Shown here: positions 1 to 12,500 of the stretch, in pieces
Position numbering within the stretch: the stretch's first letter is position 1
Layout of the letters: every line of letters starts with the position of its first letter
NCBI GenBank assembly: GCA_000827325.1
Contig: KN832895.1
Coordinates: forward strand, 77,438 to 141,437
DNA length: 64,000 bases
DNA from: Oidiodendron maius Zn
Taxonomy: Eukaryota > Ascomycota > Leotiomycetes > Myxotrichaceae
Reading direction: 5' to 3'
The notes under the pieces: model-generated
What the model was told of the DNA's origin: nothing
The model's database searches: none
What the model saw: the letters and a program-made list of their open reading frames with translations, nothing else
Position numbers and translations under genes: made by a program

Positions 1-564
1 GAAAGAGGCCGAGTATTTTTCTCTAGACACGCATGTCAGCTGTGAGAAGCAAGATATGGCTGGGTTGGCAGGTCGGGAGAATCCGAATCACGTTCTCCGA
101 GGGGGGATGCGTACAGGCTGGCCATTGTCTTCTGTCGGGTGGTCTTGATTGGCCTAGATGCAGCCCAGGGTTTTACTAGAAAGGAGGCTCTGCATGAGAC
201 GATATATTTACTATTTCATAAAGAAGTCTTGGATGGCGGGGCATCCGCTAACTGCACTAGATAGGACAGGACGCCCGGAACACTTCCTGAGCAGGTGGGG
301 CAAAACCCGGAAGCTCGGAGTGCAACCCCAACCTGACTCTGGAGGATTCAGAGACGTGGCCGGAAGTGTTCAAATGGCAGCGTGGCGAATTCCTGTTTTC
401 GGAAATACTATGCAATGCATCACAACGTCTCGGACTGTTGCGAGGCTATTCGAAGTGTTCGGGCAAACTAATATCGTGCTACAAGAAAATAGATCCTGCA
501 CCGCTGCAGAAGGTTATAGAGAATTAACCTACTACTGATTTCTTACACTTCTTAATACAGCCAC
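1..564. other. no gene recognised
   Basis: A 126-codon open frame on the plus strand (158-538) has no recognisable domain, is rich in Arg and Ser, and shows no splice context. I see nothing else that can be supported here. Confidence 0.5.
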
Positions 565-1840
565 TTAATGTACCCATCGGAACTCAGGGTGCCTCCATTC
601 CAGTTCTTCAACCTCCTGTTGTGACAGTCCTGCCAATTCCGCATCGACTGTCCTGTTGTCTCTTTTCTTGTTATCCCATCTCATACAAATCAATGTTCCG
701 GTAGCAATAATCAGCATGGTACTGGATGTAGCGAAATTCAAGCCATTTCCGATGTGATATTCAGGTCCATCCCAGGATCGGAAGGCCCAGGTGGAGACGA
801 GGCTCCCAATATTCCCAAGAAACACGGTAACGGCAATGGACATGAAGTTTGCGGCAGCTTGCGAATGGCACAATGGTCACATTGTGAATGCGCAGCTGAC
901 AATGAGGAATGTTGCTGCATAGTGGGCTTTCTGGTTCTGGGTGGCCAGGGAAGATCAGGTATCCCGCCATGATCGCAGGTACGTTGAAGATGATGAACAT
1001 CTGTCGAGTATTGGATTTCCAGCTGCCATAACACGTAGTCAGGATGCCGACAACACCCAAAACATAAGGCGGGACCGTCAATAGCTGCTGTTAGATGGCC
1101 GTCGCCCCTAGGGAAATGGTCTTCGCAATGGTGGGTGCCAAAAAGCTAAGGCCTTGCACTGTAATGCTTTCGAGAAGGAAGGTGATAGCCGTAGCTACTG
1201 TGACCGGGTTGGCCGCGCCTCTCCAAAGCCTTTTGTAGTTGAGCTTGTCAATAGAGGTAGTCATGCCGATGCGTTCTGATGTCAATCGGGCGGTGACAAC
1301 GTCCTTTTCCTCTTGAGTGAGAAAACGAGCCGTCTCTGGGCGGTTTGGCATGAGGATCAAAGCAACCAGACCGATAAGAAGGGTGATAATCCCCTCCAGA
1401 ACAAAGATCGTCCGCCAGGACCCAGCAGGAAAAGGACCGAACCCTGTATTCTCAGGATGCCGGATGCCAAATGTCCTCCCACTACCCCGGACAAGGGAGC
1501 CATAGAAATATAGAGGGAGAGTCGAAATGTGAGCTCCGAGCGGCGATACCAACGTGACATATATATAGTATTACAGGCCCGGCATCAAGCCGGCCTCCAT
1601 GACGCCGAGCAAAAATCGGACTGCGGCGAGCTGCGAATGTTTGTTGACCCAGGCACTTGCAATCGACAAAAGCCCAAACATAGTTCTGGTAATTGGAAGG
1701 AACCAGTCCGGCCCTATTCACTTGCAAAGAATGTTGGCTGGGATCTCAAAGAGAATGTAAGAGAGGAAGGAGTATACAACATATGCAACTTCACCCTAAG
1801 TCTGTCCATAATTGGACAAGTGGTTGTAAGGGTGGCAGTC
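565..1840 (-). pseudogene. decayed Dal5-type MFS permease
   Basis: The minus strand carries almost the whole length of an anion:cation symporter of the Dal5/allantoate permease family, an MFS carrier for small organic anions or amides in the plasma membrane. Recognisable pieces in order: an N-terminal helix with EIPANILCK, the stretch FGLLSIASAWVN, the segment AAVRFLLGVMEAGLMPG, YRRSEL, the loop LMPNRPETARFLTQEEK, and a C-terminal tail ending near VEELEWRHPEF. These lie in at least three frames. In-frame stops follow LCK (a CGA to TGA-type change would explain it) and MPG, and frame changes occur near 1430, 1090 and 880. None of these coincides with good splice sites, so I call it a pseudogene. 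A second, whole Dal5-type gene lies at 18.6-20.4 kb. Confidence 0.8.
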
Positions 1841-2856
1841 TTTCTAAGGCAGCCATCGTAGCGCAGGAGCAAGGATTGCAAAGGCAGTCCACAATCCCTG
1901 CCATGATTGTGACTCCTATATCATATCAGACCTTCTGTAGGAGTAACCTCGCCCGTTTCTTTCAGGTATCCACACCCCAGAAATCAGTCTCAGAGTACTT
2001 GAAGCAAATCGACTCCAGACTACCAAATATGTCTGATACTTGCAAGGCCATTATCTCGAAGCTACAGCTTTCTTATTTTTCTCCTATGTTCCTCTAATCT
2101 AGAACCCGAGCTTGTTACAATCCTTGGCTTCTTTGGTTGCTTAATTGAAAGGGCGCATGACTCTATACTACAAGGTAAGATAAATGCTTTCGATCAGCAG
2201 CTTATCAACAGCTTCCTCTGCTCCGGCTCATGCTCGTGCAAGGCCACATACTGCTTTGCTGTACATAAGCGGCAGCGCATGCCATTATGGAACAGGGCTA
2301 GGCAAGGAATTGGTAAGGTGTCAGGTGGGAGATCAAGCTATTGAGTGGCTTTAGCTGATCAGAGCGGCTTATTCTTCCTGAACTCTATGCAGGTCATCCT
2401 CTCACTTCTTGTCGCCCCTTTCTTATACAAAGAAGCTAAATGAAAACTGATAGTATCATTGACTAAGGCGTAGCCACTGCGTGTGCAGATAAGAGTTTCA
2501 AATTGGGGATTATAATAAAGGAAATCCATAAGTTTTACCAGTATGCAAGAAGCAAAAGATCATATTCCTCCGATTAGAGCAAGCACAAGCAGTATGGCAA
2601 GCCAAACCGAGCTAGACAATCCAAGAAGAGACTGTTCACAGACAAGATTTTAGACATTAAGACGAGTCTATACGTGCATCTTGCGCAGAACCTGCCAACC
2701 TATACCAAAAAGGGAGAGAGATCCACTTTACTTTCCAAGTAGCGAATGTCGTTAGCAGTCATAACCCAGGATGGGCCGGAGGTTAGCATCACGGTACAGG
2801 GTTTGGGCGCAGCCAGCACGAGATCGACTTGCTAGCTGATTACTATACATGTGCGT
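1841..2856. other. intergenic, nothing recognised
   Basis: This holds the probable 5' flank of the decayed permease and the 3' flank of the regulator at 2857-5473. I found no RNA gene, repeat or coding relic. Confidence 0.5.
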
Positions 2857-5473
2857 TCAAAATTCTCCCTCTGAGAAGGGAGTGTTCGCTTCATACATCT
2901 GCCAGTCGCACAGGAGCCCGCTTGTCCAGCCCAGGTTCAAATTGCTGCTGTCCATACCGGCCATTCCGGCCTCTCCGGCGCCTCCAGCCTCTCCGCCCAG
3001 CGCATGAGCTGCTCCAGAACCGGCGGAGAGAAACGCCTCGCTCGCACCATGGTTCATGACCGCGACGTTCTGTGAAGCGTACGGATAATCGAACTGTCTG
3101 AAAGGTTTGCCCGTGTTAGCCGTCGGTGGCTGGCCTGTGGCTGCCGCGCTGGGCCGTCGAGGGCCGTCGCCATAGCAGTAGTCACGTGAAACAATGCCGA
3201 GCTGATAGAGTAATTCTTTCATGGGTATCAGCCTGTTCCACAGCCTATATGAGGCGCGGGAAGAGGTCTTGTAAGCATTTGCCAGACCCAGGGCCTTCTT
3301 GAAACTCTTGCCCACCGATTCGACAAAGTTGTCCGAAAGGTCGGACGACAGACTTGCACGATTCTGCCCCATGTAAGCAATCACAAGCATGAGGAGGGCG
3401 CACGAAGATGCGAGTATATGGTTGTAGTAAGGATGCTGCTTCCGATAAATGGTCGTACTCTCGTCCAGGCTCCACAGGATGCTTACGGTGTCCGAAACCA
3501 GGTCAATGGCGGGCTGGATATTCCCCTTAGCAGCCGTGGAGGGTGCTTTGGCTAAGAAGAAGGGCCGCATCAACATTGCATGGGCAGCATTTGCGCGAAG
3601 ATTCAACAAGATTGCCCACGACGGGATGCGAGCTAGAGATGCTGATTGCCATGCGCCTAATCGGCCCAAGTTGTGCTTTCCTACAGCCCTCTTCTTCCAT
3701 TGGTCGATCTGGAAGTTCATGACCTCAAACGCGTCATTCTCGTATGATGCTCCCGCCGTGTTCACCTGCAAGAGCGGTTGGCTGAACTTGTCGCTGAGGG
3801 CAATGAAGGAGTGCATTGCTTTCAAGTAAGGATGCTCGACCTGCAGTACGTGAATGACGGGTCAGCAACCAGGCTCTCGGACAAGATTTGGGCGCGGCGC
3901 GGGGTCTTTACCGAGGACTTTTGAAAGTGGTGAAAATGAGAGAAATGGAACAGTTCAAAATGTGTAGGGAGTCCTGTGGCAACACTCCATTGGCGATCCA
4001 ATATGATGGTACTGCAGGTGATGGCAACGACTTCGTCCCGCTCGGGGTCAGATTCGAGCACACGCTCGGGAACATCACGGCTATGGAAGCCAAGCTCCAT
4101 TAACATGTGGCCGGCTATACCGCACATTCGCCAGGAGAATCGTGGGTTGTCCCGAAAGTAGTGATATGTGCCCTATCTCACAAGGTCAGCTCCCGGGCTT
4201 GTATGGAGAGTAACCCTAGAAAGCATTCAAGGTTCTTACAACTAAAAGTGCAATCACCACGGGCTTGATGCTCCCCGTGGGCGATGCGAGTTTTACATTG
4301 ATCACATCCCGACAGTTGGAGTAGATGGTTTTGGCGATGCTGGGCCCGTTACTCACTTCGCCAGCACATAGTGCAATGGCGAGTGCGAGGTTGAGAATGA
4401 GAAGACTTTCTTGGTCAACCGGACAGTTGTTCGGCTCTTCCGCACCGTCGAGGGGACTGCGAGTTGGTAACCACCTATACAAAGCCTCGACGTGTTCTCT
4501 TATGCTGTCCATGTTGACTATCGGGTAGAGATCGCCGTTGACCTCCTGGTACACAAACATGAGCCGCAAGACGTCCCTCTGAGCGAGGAGGGTCTGGAAG
4601 CGAGTCAGTTGATCCATAGCTCGCCTAGTAGCTTCCACATCGTCATCCCCCGCCGCATTATCAAAGTCCTCGTCGTTCACGTTGTCGTCGATGGTAGCGA
4701 GGGTTAGACGGCCGCCGGTCAGCTCGTCGGAAAAGCTGCCCTGTCGCATTCTGCTCTGCGCCACGTTCAGGCTGTACTCCGGGCTTGTCGGACCGCAAAA
4801 GGGGCGGCGAGTCCTTTGTTTCCGCGAGTCTGTAGGAGTATGTGGAGCACCAGGTTCGCGGCCGGACACGCGATTCTCGGGCGTGCCAATGTAAGGACCC
4901 AAGCCTGGACCACCCGAGGCAGGTGTCGGTGGCCAGGCCGATGGGGCAAAGGTACCATTGGGGTTGTTGGATTGCGACACAGGTGCGACGTAATGTTCAC
5001 TCTGCCGATTCATCGCTGCTGGGCCCATCTGCTGGCCAAGACTGCCAACCTGGCCTTGCAGGTTGGCGAGCAGTTCGGCCAGGGAGCTGACCGCTCTTGA
5101 GAGAGCCCGCGAGTCAGCATAATCAGATTTAAATGGCGCGCTTTGTTGTTGAAGACACCTACTCGGGAGTCCACGTGAGACCCTTGGGCGGTTGCACCGT
5201 GTCCAAGTCTCCAACAGTAGTGGGTGCATCCATCCCCCCTCGCCAGTCATCTGCGCTGTTGCTGGCAGAGTAGCAACACTGCAGGGCACGCCCAGAGCAG
5301 TATTCGCAAGGGTTGCACCCAGAGCATTTGCCTTTCCGCTTTCTGCAGGCGTCGCACGCTCGAGGAGCATAAGGACTCCGTCTTTTGCCATTGGCATTAG
5401 ATTCGACTAGCCAGTCATGGCCGGCTTGTCGCTTGCTGCTACCTGTGGCGGCTCGGTCTGCAGTCTCCATCAT
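2857..5473 (-). CDS. Zn2Cys6 transcription factor with fungal middle homology domain
   Basis: A Gal4-type nuclear regulator. The first exon holds a binuclear zinc cluster (ACDACRKRKGKC, then PCEYC and LQCCY), preceded by a basic stretch. A linker region with QGQVGSLGQQ follows, then the Fungal_trans domain (DRQWSVATGLPTHF, typical of that fold) and a C-terminal helical part. Four exons are needed. Introns I place near 5161-5101, at about 4245-4170 (ending GATAG before GTYHYFR) and at about 3914-3842 (ending CTGCAG before VEHPYLK). The start chosen is the double Met at 5473; the frame is open further upstream to 5629, but that part looks hydrophobic and unlike such regulators. It points toward the decayed permease, so it may once have controlled it; this is inference. 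The exact first intron is uncertain. Confidence 0.75.
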
Positions 5474-5979
5474 CGAGCTAGTCTGCTCAAGAGACACAGC
5501 CAGTTCGTTTTCTTTATCGGAGCGCACGATGTGTGTTCTCCGGAGGAGAAAGGCAAGGTAAGTGTGCACCAGAAACGAAACGGCACCGACCGTTGTTGAT
5601 AAGGGGTGGGGACCGTAGCCGGAGTACACCGAACCCTTGGCTGGAGCCCCGCTCTATTATCTCTCTAGCTCTGGGGCTGGTTCAAACTGGGGTACGATGA
5701 CTACTAGCATATCGTCAATCCCGCTACCCCTCGTAGCGAGAAGCAATAGAAAAGAGGGTCTCCCAAAGCCCCATGCGACCTTGTATATTGGGCGTAGTTA
5801 CAATAGCAGTTCTCCTAGCGGTAAATGTGCCGGTTTCCTTTTGCGGTGTTGTCGTAGGTTCTCACTTGGACCCGGCGTTCACTGTGCGTCGCAACACCGC
5901 GTGGGAATGAGGCAAATGCTACGTTTTAAACTGACTGCTGCTACTGGAATGATACATATGGTGTCAAGGCTCCCTGCTT
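5474..5979. other. intergenic, nothing recognised
   Basis: Upstream flank of the regulator and 3' flank of the next gene. Nothing can be supported beyond this. Confidence 0.4.
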
Positions 5980-7449
5980 CTATAGAGGCACCTCGCGTAC
6001 TGCATAGCTGAACATGCCGTTTGACTCGACCGAGTGATTGTCCTTCATCTTCTCCGCCGTTTCTAGCCCCAAAACCGGCACCTTGTACACAAACCCTTGT
6101 CCATGCCCTGCAGGTTTCCCGTCCACATCATAAGGGAATGGGAGGTACTCTGGCAGCAGCCCCAATTGTTTGAGAACTGTTCCTTGATCCCAGGCGATGT
6201 GTTCGTGGTAAAGACGATCCCCTCGAATGTTCACTACCGAAGTGAATGGAACTTCTACTTTGCGGTGAGTTGGTGGCACTCCTGGCAATCTGCTCCCCCA
6301 ACGAATTTCAAGCCGTCAATCGATGACACCCAGCCACAAAAATAATGCCAGAGCGGCGAGAACGGAGACTTACAGCCAGTCTAGTTTCCTGTCATGAGTA
6401 AACTTGAAGATAAACTCGTCGATTACGCGGTCAATGCCAATGGTCCTGCTGATCATCTCCATCTCCGTATCCTGGGAGTTTAGGAAGATGAAGTTATCTC
6501 GATAAAACTTGGACAGCAGTTTGCGTCCGATACCTCCGGTTAACTACAGAAATATAAGTGTTCCGCGAGGAAAGTATCCCGACAAGGAGTACAAGATGGA
6601 CCAACGGGACGAGTAGCTTACAGTAGGCACGTGGTTAACATACGGTTCCTGGACCATAGTACTCATCGTGTGCTCGACAGAGCGGTCCATAAACTCGTAG
6701 TATGTATGCTCCTCCCAGATGTCCTCCAGGTCAAAGTACGGACCGCCAATTCTGGGCTTGAGAAACTCGAGATTCCGCGTGTGTGACATTGCCTCCAAAC
6801 GGTAGGCGAAGGAGCTTTGGAACGGGACTGCAAACTTGTGTGATGAAGCAGCTCCGTAAAAATACTCGGTCAAAGCTGGCCCTCGTTCAGCTTTGCCTTG
6901 GGCCTTGCCCCCAAGATGTCTCACGGTGTCAACTGAAGACACAGCAAGACCTGACCGTTCTGCGATGTCAGCGTAGACGGACGCAGCGACAATCTGGGGA
7001 AAGGCATCCAAAATGGGTGCCACCGTATTCCACAGCTTCGCACCGTACGCTGATGACGGTAAATTAGTCTAGTCCATGGAAGATGGAGATTTATGCATGT
7101 ATATTAAGTTCCACACACCGATGACGCCAACTTTTTCTCGTGGCGTGCACTCTTCGCACTTGAACAACGCCTCAACGGCTTGCTTCAGAGCATTCTCTTT
7201 GTTCACGAGCGCTGATTCCGCAATCCCCACAACAGTGTACCCCTCCTCTGCCCATTTGATGAACACCGATGGTATCCCTTTTACATAGGTTTGAACATGC
7301 TCGGAACCGTCATCAACGAGTATGATCATGCCAGGTCCGCAGCCTCTTCGTGATAGGGGGAGGAGAGACGAGATCCCAGGAGCAACCTGCCGCGTAATTA
7401 CAGCGGGCAGGTCCTTGGGTGGTTGGCTGATATCCGTATATCTAGGCAT
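5980..7449 (-). CDS. dienelactone hydrolase-like protein with C-terminal NTF2/SnoaL-like domain
   Basis: An alpha/beta-hydrolase of the carboxymethylenebutenolidase group fused to a C-terminal NTF2-like (SnoaL-like) domain, a layout common in fungi and often annotated as carboxymethylenebutenolidase. N-terminal part: MPRYTDISQPPKD, then a nucleotide-fold-like beta strand MIILVDDGS and KVGVIG. The C-terminal domain starts near YYEFMDRSVEHTMSTM and includes FYRDNFIF, GIDRVIDEFIFKFTHD and VVNIRGDRLYHEHIAWDQG. Introns about 7117-7050, about 6625-6545 (GTAAGC to CTGTAG) and about 6372-6289 restore one frame. The usual DLH nucleophile motif GxCxGG is not evident at the first exon junction, which reads roughly GVIG-AYG, so catalytic activity is not certain. 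Such enzymes act on cyclic lactones or dienelactones in aromatic catabolism. Confidence 0.75.
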
Positions 7450-8289
7450 AGGAGTCAGTTATGGTCGTGGTATGTACCGGAGTAAAAACGACCTCCAAGT
7501 CGCAGAAGTATTTTTGGCTCTTCGAGCACTCGACAGTCCTATATAGTCACCAACTCCCCACATAGCACAATCATAGCTCAAACTTTGGGAGTAGCTTTGG
7601 ATTAGGCCCCAAGGTACGGAAGACGGCCCGTGGTACCTGCCACTTATTTAATGAGATTGACTCTCGCGCCGTATGCCGGATATAGTCCGACTAGCACAGG
7701 ACTGGACTTCAATCAACTACGTCAATTCAGAAGCATCTTACCAGTCCAAGAACCTGAACACGCCATACGAGGTAATGAACGTAAGATCCATGAGCATAAA
7801 ATGCTGTAACAAAGCGTCCCACGGAGGCGCCAGCATGATAGCCCCCTAGATACTCTGACGGTTCGTTTACAAGGGATATTTCGCAAGCTTAGCCCTCGAC
7901 GATAGCCATTCCGCGTCAATCACCCAAAGCCTTTGAGTTCTAGGATGTGATGGTACGATCCACAGCAGCCAGTGCTTCGGGGTGGCGGACACATTACGGA
8001 ATGCTCCGCTAATAAAGGATGGCGGGGTTGTGGAACCATTTTCGGAACCTAAACCAGCTCAAGCCAGTTCTTCGGAACACCTACGGGAGAACGTTAAAGA
8101 ACTGCTGATCAACAAGGGACTGGGCCCACGGCGAACCAATGTCATCTGGCCTTGGAGAGTGCTGGTATGATAGCAACCAGGAAGACCTGAGCAGAATCCC
8201 TTGATTTTCTGAGCGAGCTCCGACGTTCCCATCGCACGCAGAGCCGCCATCGAAATTTCCCGCTCATTGTCAACGCGTGAGCTGCGATC
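7450..8289. other. intergenic, weak coding-like stretch
   Basis: Divergent spacer between the hydrolase and the SDR. On the minus strand near 7740-7850 the translation WDALLQHFMLMDLTF looks coding-like but has no supporting context, so I do not call a gene. Confidence 0.4.
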
Positions 8290-9199
8290 ATGTCGTCGGA
8301 CCATTTGGATGATGTGCGGCCCATGTTTGAATTGCAGAACCGCAATTACGTCGTCACAGGCGGGGCACAGGGCATCGGGTTCGCAACCAGCCGCGCCATT
8401 TGCGAAATGGGCGGTAATGTTGCCGTCCTGGATATTCAGGCGACCCCGATGGAGGAGTTTAATTCCCTCTCCAGCAGGTTCAAGGTCAAGACGGTTTATA
8501 TCCAGACGGACGTGACCAAGGAGGAGTCTCTAATCGCGGCCTTCGATAAGGTGGTTAAGATCTTAGGCTCCATTAACGGCCTCGTGCCTGCCGCTGGGAT
8601 AGCCATTGACAAGCCGTTTCTGGAGCAGACCTGGGCCGAGTTTACCAGAATCCAGGAGATCAATGTGAGCCTGGTCCCGTGACTGCTTAGCCTGCTTGAA
8701 GTGGACAGACACATAGTCAGGGCCGCGATTAACTCTTTAACAGGTCCGAGGCACATTTTTCTGCGCGCAGCTGGCAGCTAAGCAGATGCTGAAGCAGGGA
8801 ACTGGTGGCTCTATGGTGTTAATTGCGTCACAAAGCGCACACATCGGGCTGCCGGGGTATCGCATGGCAGCGTACAATGCCTCTAAGGGTGGTGTGTTGA
8901 TGCTCTCGAAGGCACTCGCCGTCGAACTCGGTTCCCAAAATATTCGCGTCAACAGTATTTCGCCCGGATTTGTGGACTCCCAGATGACGAGAGATGTTCG
9001 TAAGACCAAATCCAAGCGTGAAGGTGATCAGATGTGGCTAGCACCTCCTCTGAAACGCCTGAGCACCCAGAATGATCTCACAGGAGCAATCATCTACCTC
9101 TTGTCCGATGCAGCGAGACACACAACTGCCACCGATATTGCGATAACTGGCGGTCTGCATGCCGGTACGATAGAGGGCATCATCAGCTGGGGAGAATGA
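8290..9199 (+). CDS. short-chain dehydrogenase/reductase
   Basis: A classical SDR, NAD(P)-dependent, 276 aa from two exons (8290-8664 and 8744-9199); the intron starts GTGAGC and ends TTAACAG. Motifs seen: cofactor site TGGAQGIG near residue 18, an acidic residue after strand 2 (VLDIQ), PAAGIA in place of the usual NNAG, the Ser of the SxxxxxxxxxxxYxxxK set in LIASQSAH, and catalytic YNASK. The C-terminal part has NSISPGFVDSQM and ends with ITGGLHAGTI, typical of polyol/3-oxoacyl-type SDRs. The start chosen is the ATG of MSSDHLDD; the cofactor motif follows at the expected distance. It sits between a dienelactone hydrolase-like gene and a sugar porter, which suggests a role in carbon-source catabolism. 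Confidence 0.9.
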
Positions 9200-9601
9200 A
9201 GTCGCTGGAAATACGGGCTCAGTTTCGGGATGAATCGAGGTGTAAATATACGGCTAATTACCCCCACAGTAGAGGTTTTTATTGATAAAGGAGAGTCATA
9301 TAAAATTGTTTGCTCTAACCAGAAGAGTCATGTTATTTGTTGTCGTAGTGCAAAGGGAGAAATAGATGTCAATTCTATCTCTGCTAGCTTAATCAAGAGC
9401 CAAGATATTAGAATTGGTACAATGAGGCCTCACTCTTGCAATCACACACACAATACAAGTAGTTAGATATACTTGTTAAACAGGGCGCCAAAGTTATGGA
9501 GGGGTTAGCTAAACCTGCCACAACACATTGTCGGCCCTGTGCAGGGGCTCTAACAGGTACTCCTTTGTTACGGTCTCTGCTGCGACCTGATCCTTCTCCT
9601 T
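9200..9601. other. 3' intergenic
   Basis: Space between convergent 3' ends of the SDR and the sugar transporter. No feature recognised. Confidence 0.5.
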
Positions 9602-11463
9602 TTACCCGTTCACTGAGATTTCTTCGTCCACAGCCTTACTTTCAAGCTCCTCTCCGTGCTTGTGCGCCATGTGCTCGACGATGGCCACTTGGGCGCCAAA
9701 GCCAGTGGTTTGGTACTTATCGAACTTCCACACCGATACTTTGTTCTGGAACAGCTCGTCGATCTCCTCCAGGCTGCGGAAGCCAGTCTCCGGAACGTAG
9801 AGTAGGGTCCAGAGGGCAGCCACAAGCGAGAAGCTACCCCAGACGAATCCCATGCGACCCTGCAGGTTACCATACCCAGCATCTTGCATGAACGGGCTGA
9901 TGAAGGTGACCATGATCGACACGCAGTAGCCCGTGAAGGTTGCGATCGTGATGGTCTTCTCACGTAGTTGCAAGCTGGACACCTCGGCGGTAACCATCCA
10001 CGTGCTGATTCTTCCGGGTTAGCGGCGAGCTCAGAGGCGACAAAGGAGACGGAGGGATTTGCGACAAAGAATCACTTACGTGCTGCTCCAGCCCAGGGTC
10101 ATGGCGAACTGCCAGATAAACAAGCAGGCCATGGCTCCCCTCGTAGCAGCCAGACTATTCTGCACGCCGAACCCCTTGACGCCTGCGACAATGTACATCA
10201 TGATGCACAGGACCAAGGAAGTGCCGAACAAGATATAGCGACGGCCGACGCGGTCGGGAAGGTAGAAACCCAAGCCAGCCCCAAGAGTCATGGTGAGCAT
10301 GTAAAGAACCAGGATCATGTAAACGTCGCTAATGCCGAGAGCCTTGAAGAAAAGAACCATATACGACGCCATGTACGAGTTGCCCTGAGCTTGCTGGAAG
10401 CACTGAACCCCAGTCGCAATCAGGGTTCGGCGGAGGTTGGAGCCCCTGGAAACCCAGCGTCAGTAACTCCCGTCACGTTGAAGTCGGATGCAAACTCACT
10501 TCAAGCACTCGATCCAGGAGTGGCCGAACTGGCGCTTGTTATCTTCCTCAGCGGCCGCAATCAACTGCGTCTCTTGCTGGATCACCTCCCTCGACGTAGT
10601 GGACCGCAGATACGCCAGCGACTTCTCGGCCTCGGCCCCGCGGTCCTTCCCAATCAGCCATCGGGGGCTTTCCGGGATGAAGAAGCTCCAGGGAAGGAAA
10701 ATGACAGGGCAGATGATCTGGACGATGATAGTCAGGCGGTAGGCCCACTGGTCCTTGCGGTACTGCATGCCCCAAGTGCAAGTATTCACTAGGAGGGCGC
10801 CAACAGCGATAGAGAACTGGTAGAAGTTAACGAGGCCGCCGCGAATGGACAAGGGCGAGACCTCGGCCAGATAGGCCGGGATAGTGTTGGAGAGAATGCC
10901 GAGGGCCATCGAGTTGATGATTCGTCCGACCACGATCTGCCAGTACGACTTCATCGAGGTCGCCTGGATGACGATACCGACAATGGAGAGCACCGACGAC
11001 ATGCGGAAGGTCCAGAGACGGCCGATTTTATTACCGACGAAGCCGGTAAGCATGGCGCCCATGGCTAGACCGGCGATGGGCGGACCGCTACCCGCCGATT
11101 GCCAGGTCGATGGGATGGAGTAGGAATCGGAGGAGGAGTCGTACACACCAAAGTCCCGCGCGAACTGTTCCAAGCCCAGCACGCCGGACCAGTAGCCATA
11201 GTCTAAGCGAGTCTCGTCAATATCACTGACGCCGAGATATGAACAAGATATGAACAAGATCCGCGAAGAGTTGAAGGGGTCACCAACCAACGCCGAATCC
11301 AGCACCACCAACCTGCGGACTGTTAGGCCAATGTTACAAACCATCAGCAAACGGTGTGGGTACGACTCACAGCACAGAACGACGTAGTCAAGAGAGTCGG
11401 CCATGTCAGGTCGCGACGCACATCCGTGAGCCACGTGGCTGACTTTGGCGAAGCGGCAGCCAT
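9602..11463 (-). CDS. MFS sugar porter
   Basis: A 12-helix plasma-membrane transporter of the sugar porter family (hexose/alpha-glucoside/quinate type). Motifs: GNKIGRLWTFRMSS (loop 2-3), VGRIINSMALGILSNTIPAY and EVSP (helix 4-5), PESPRWLIGKDRG (end of helix 6), PDRVGRRYILFG (loop 8-9), and PETGFRSLEEIDELF after helix 12. The first exon starts at the ATG at 11463 (MAAASPKSATWLTDVRRD), followed by introns near 11385-11330 and 11270-11215, then others near 10495-10445 and 10075-10000. The reading frame is open through all helices, so the gene appears whole. The substrate cannot be told from sequence. Confidence 0.85.
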
Positions 11464-12500
11464 TGTAAAAGAGTATTTGGGAAAAAGGGGATGCAGGAAG
11501 GCATATCACGTTGCTTGCCCAGTGCGACCCAGATGCTGGTTTTTAACCACGTTTAGGACTGATGCGAGACAATGTGCTATCTTAGGATGTGGGGAGATTG
11601 CCATTCCGTTCCGACAATTCGGAATGCCCGGCGCTCTGGCGGCAACCCATGCAGTAGCTCTCTCCCGACGGGCAGGCTATGGCAGGCCCGTGCAGCAACT
11701 GGGCAAGGGCGGGGTCGGCTACTGAGACAATCTGGTCCGAGTCCCTAATATGGTCGCCCTAAACCCATCCAGTGGATACCTGTAATCGCAAGCTGTCATG
11801 GGGTTAAACTTGACGAGGAAACGCCACTAGGGATACCCCCGCATTTACCGTTGTTCGGGCAACCTACAAGCCACGTTTAGTGTGATACCTACGTATGCAG
11901 AACCGTCCCGGCAAGCCCCCCCTCAATCCCTCGCTATATTGCTAACCTGCGGAAAGCATTGACAACGGGGGGCATTCGTCCGCCAAATTCGCGATCGCTA
12001 TATTCAGGGAGCATGCACAGAGACTTTAGAATACCGCACTCGCTACTGGATCCCGACCCCTCCCCCCCTTTTAGAACCTCTCGCAAGCCATCAATGCTTT
12101 AGAAAGTGGCGCACAAGTCACGGTCTAATGAAACCCCATACCCAAGGTTCCTCCGCCTTTGCTGCCAGGTGGGATCACCCGTTTTGTTGTCCAGTTGAGT
12201 GTGGTCACCTCCCCCCTTCGTGAAGAGGAGATCGGCTGCAGTGCTTCGCTTCATTTCTTCGCGCCTTTACCACGCTTTAAACTAGCCACTCAACCCACCG
12301 AAGAAACCGAGTGAACCAGTTTCTGCCGAGTCATACAAGAGCGTGTCACGGCTGTGGCATTGACAGTCTCGGACACAGTATGAGGCACGAGAGCGAAACA
12401 CACTTCACACAGTTACAAGAAAATCGAGTGAGGCAAATCTATATGCGTGCATGTAAATATTGTACAACACATTTTTTGCCCGTTCTCAATTGAACGATCG
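11464..12500. other. intergenic, about 1 kb
   Basis: Promoter side of the sugar porter and 3' side of the esterase. Several short open frames but no recognisable protein, RNA gene or repeat. Confidence 0.5.

Noticed and set aside
158-538. 126-codon open frame on the plus strand
   Set aside because: No domain, odd composition, no splice or expression context.
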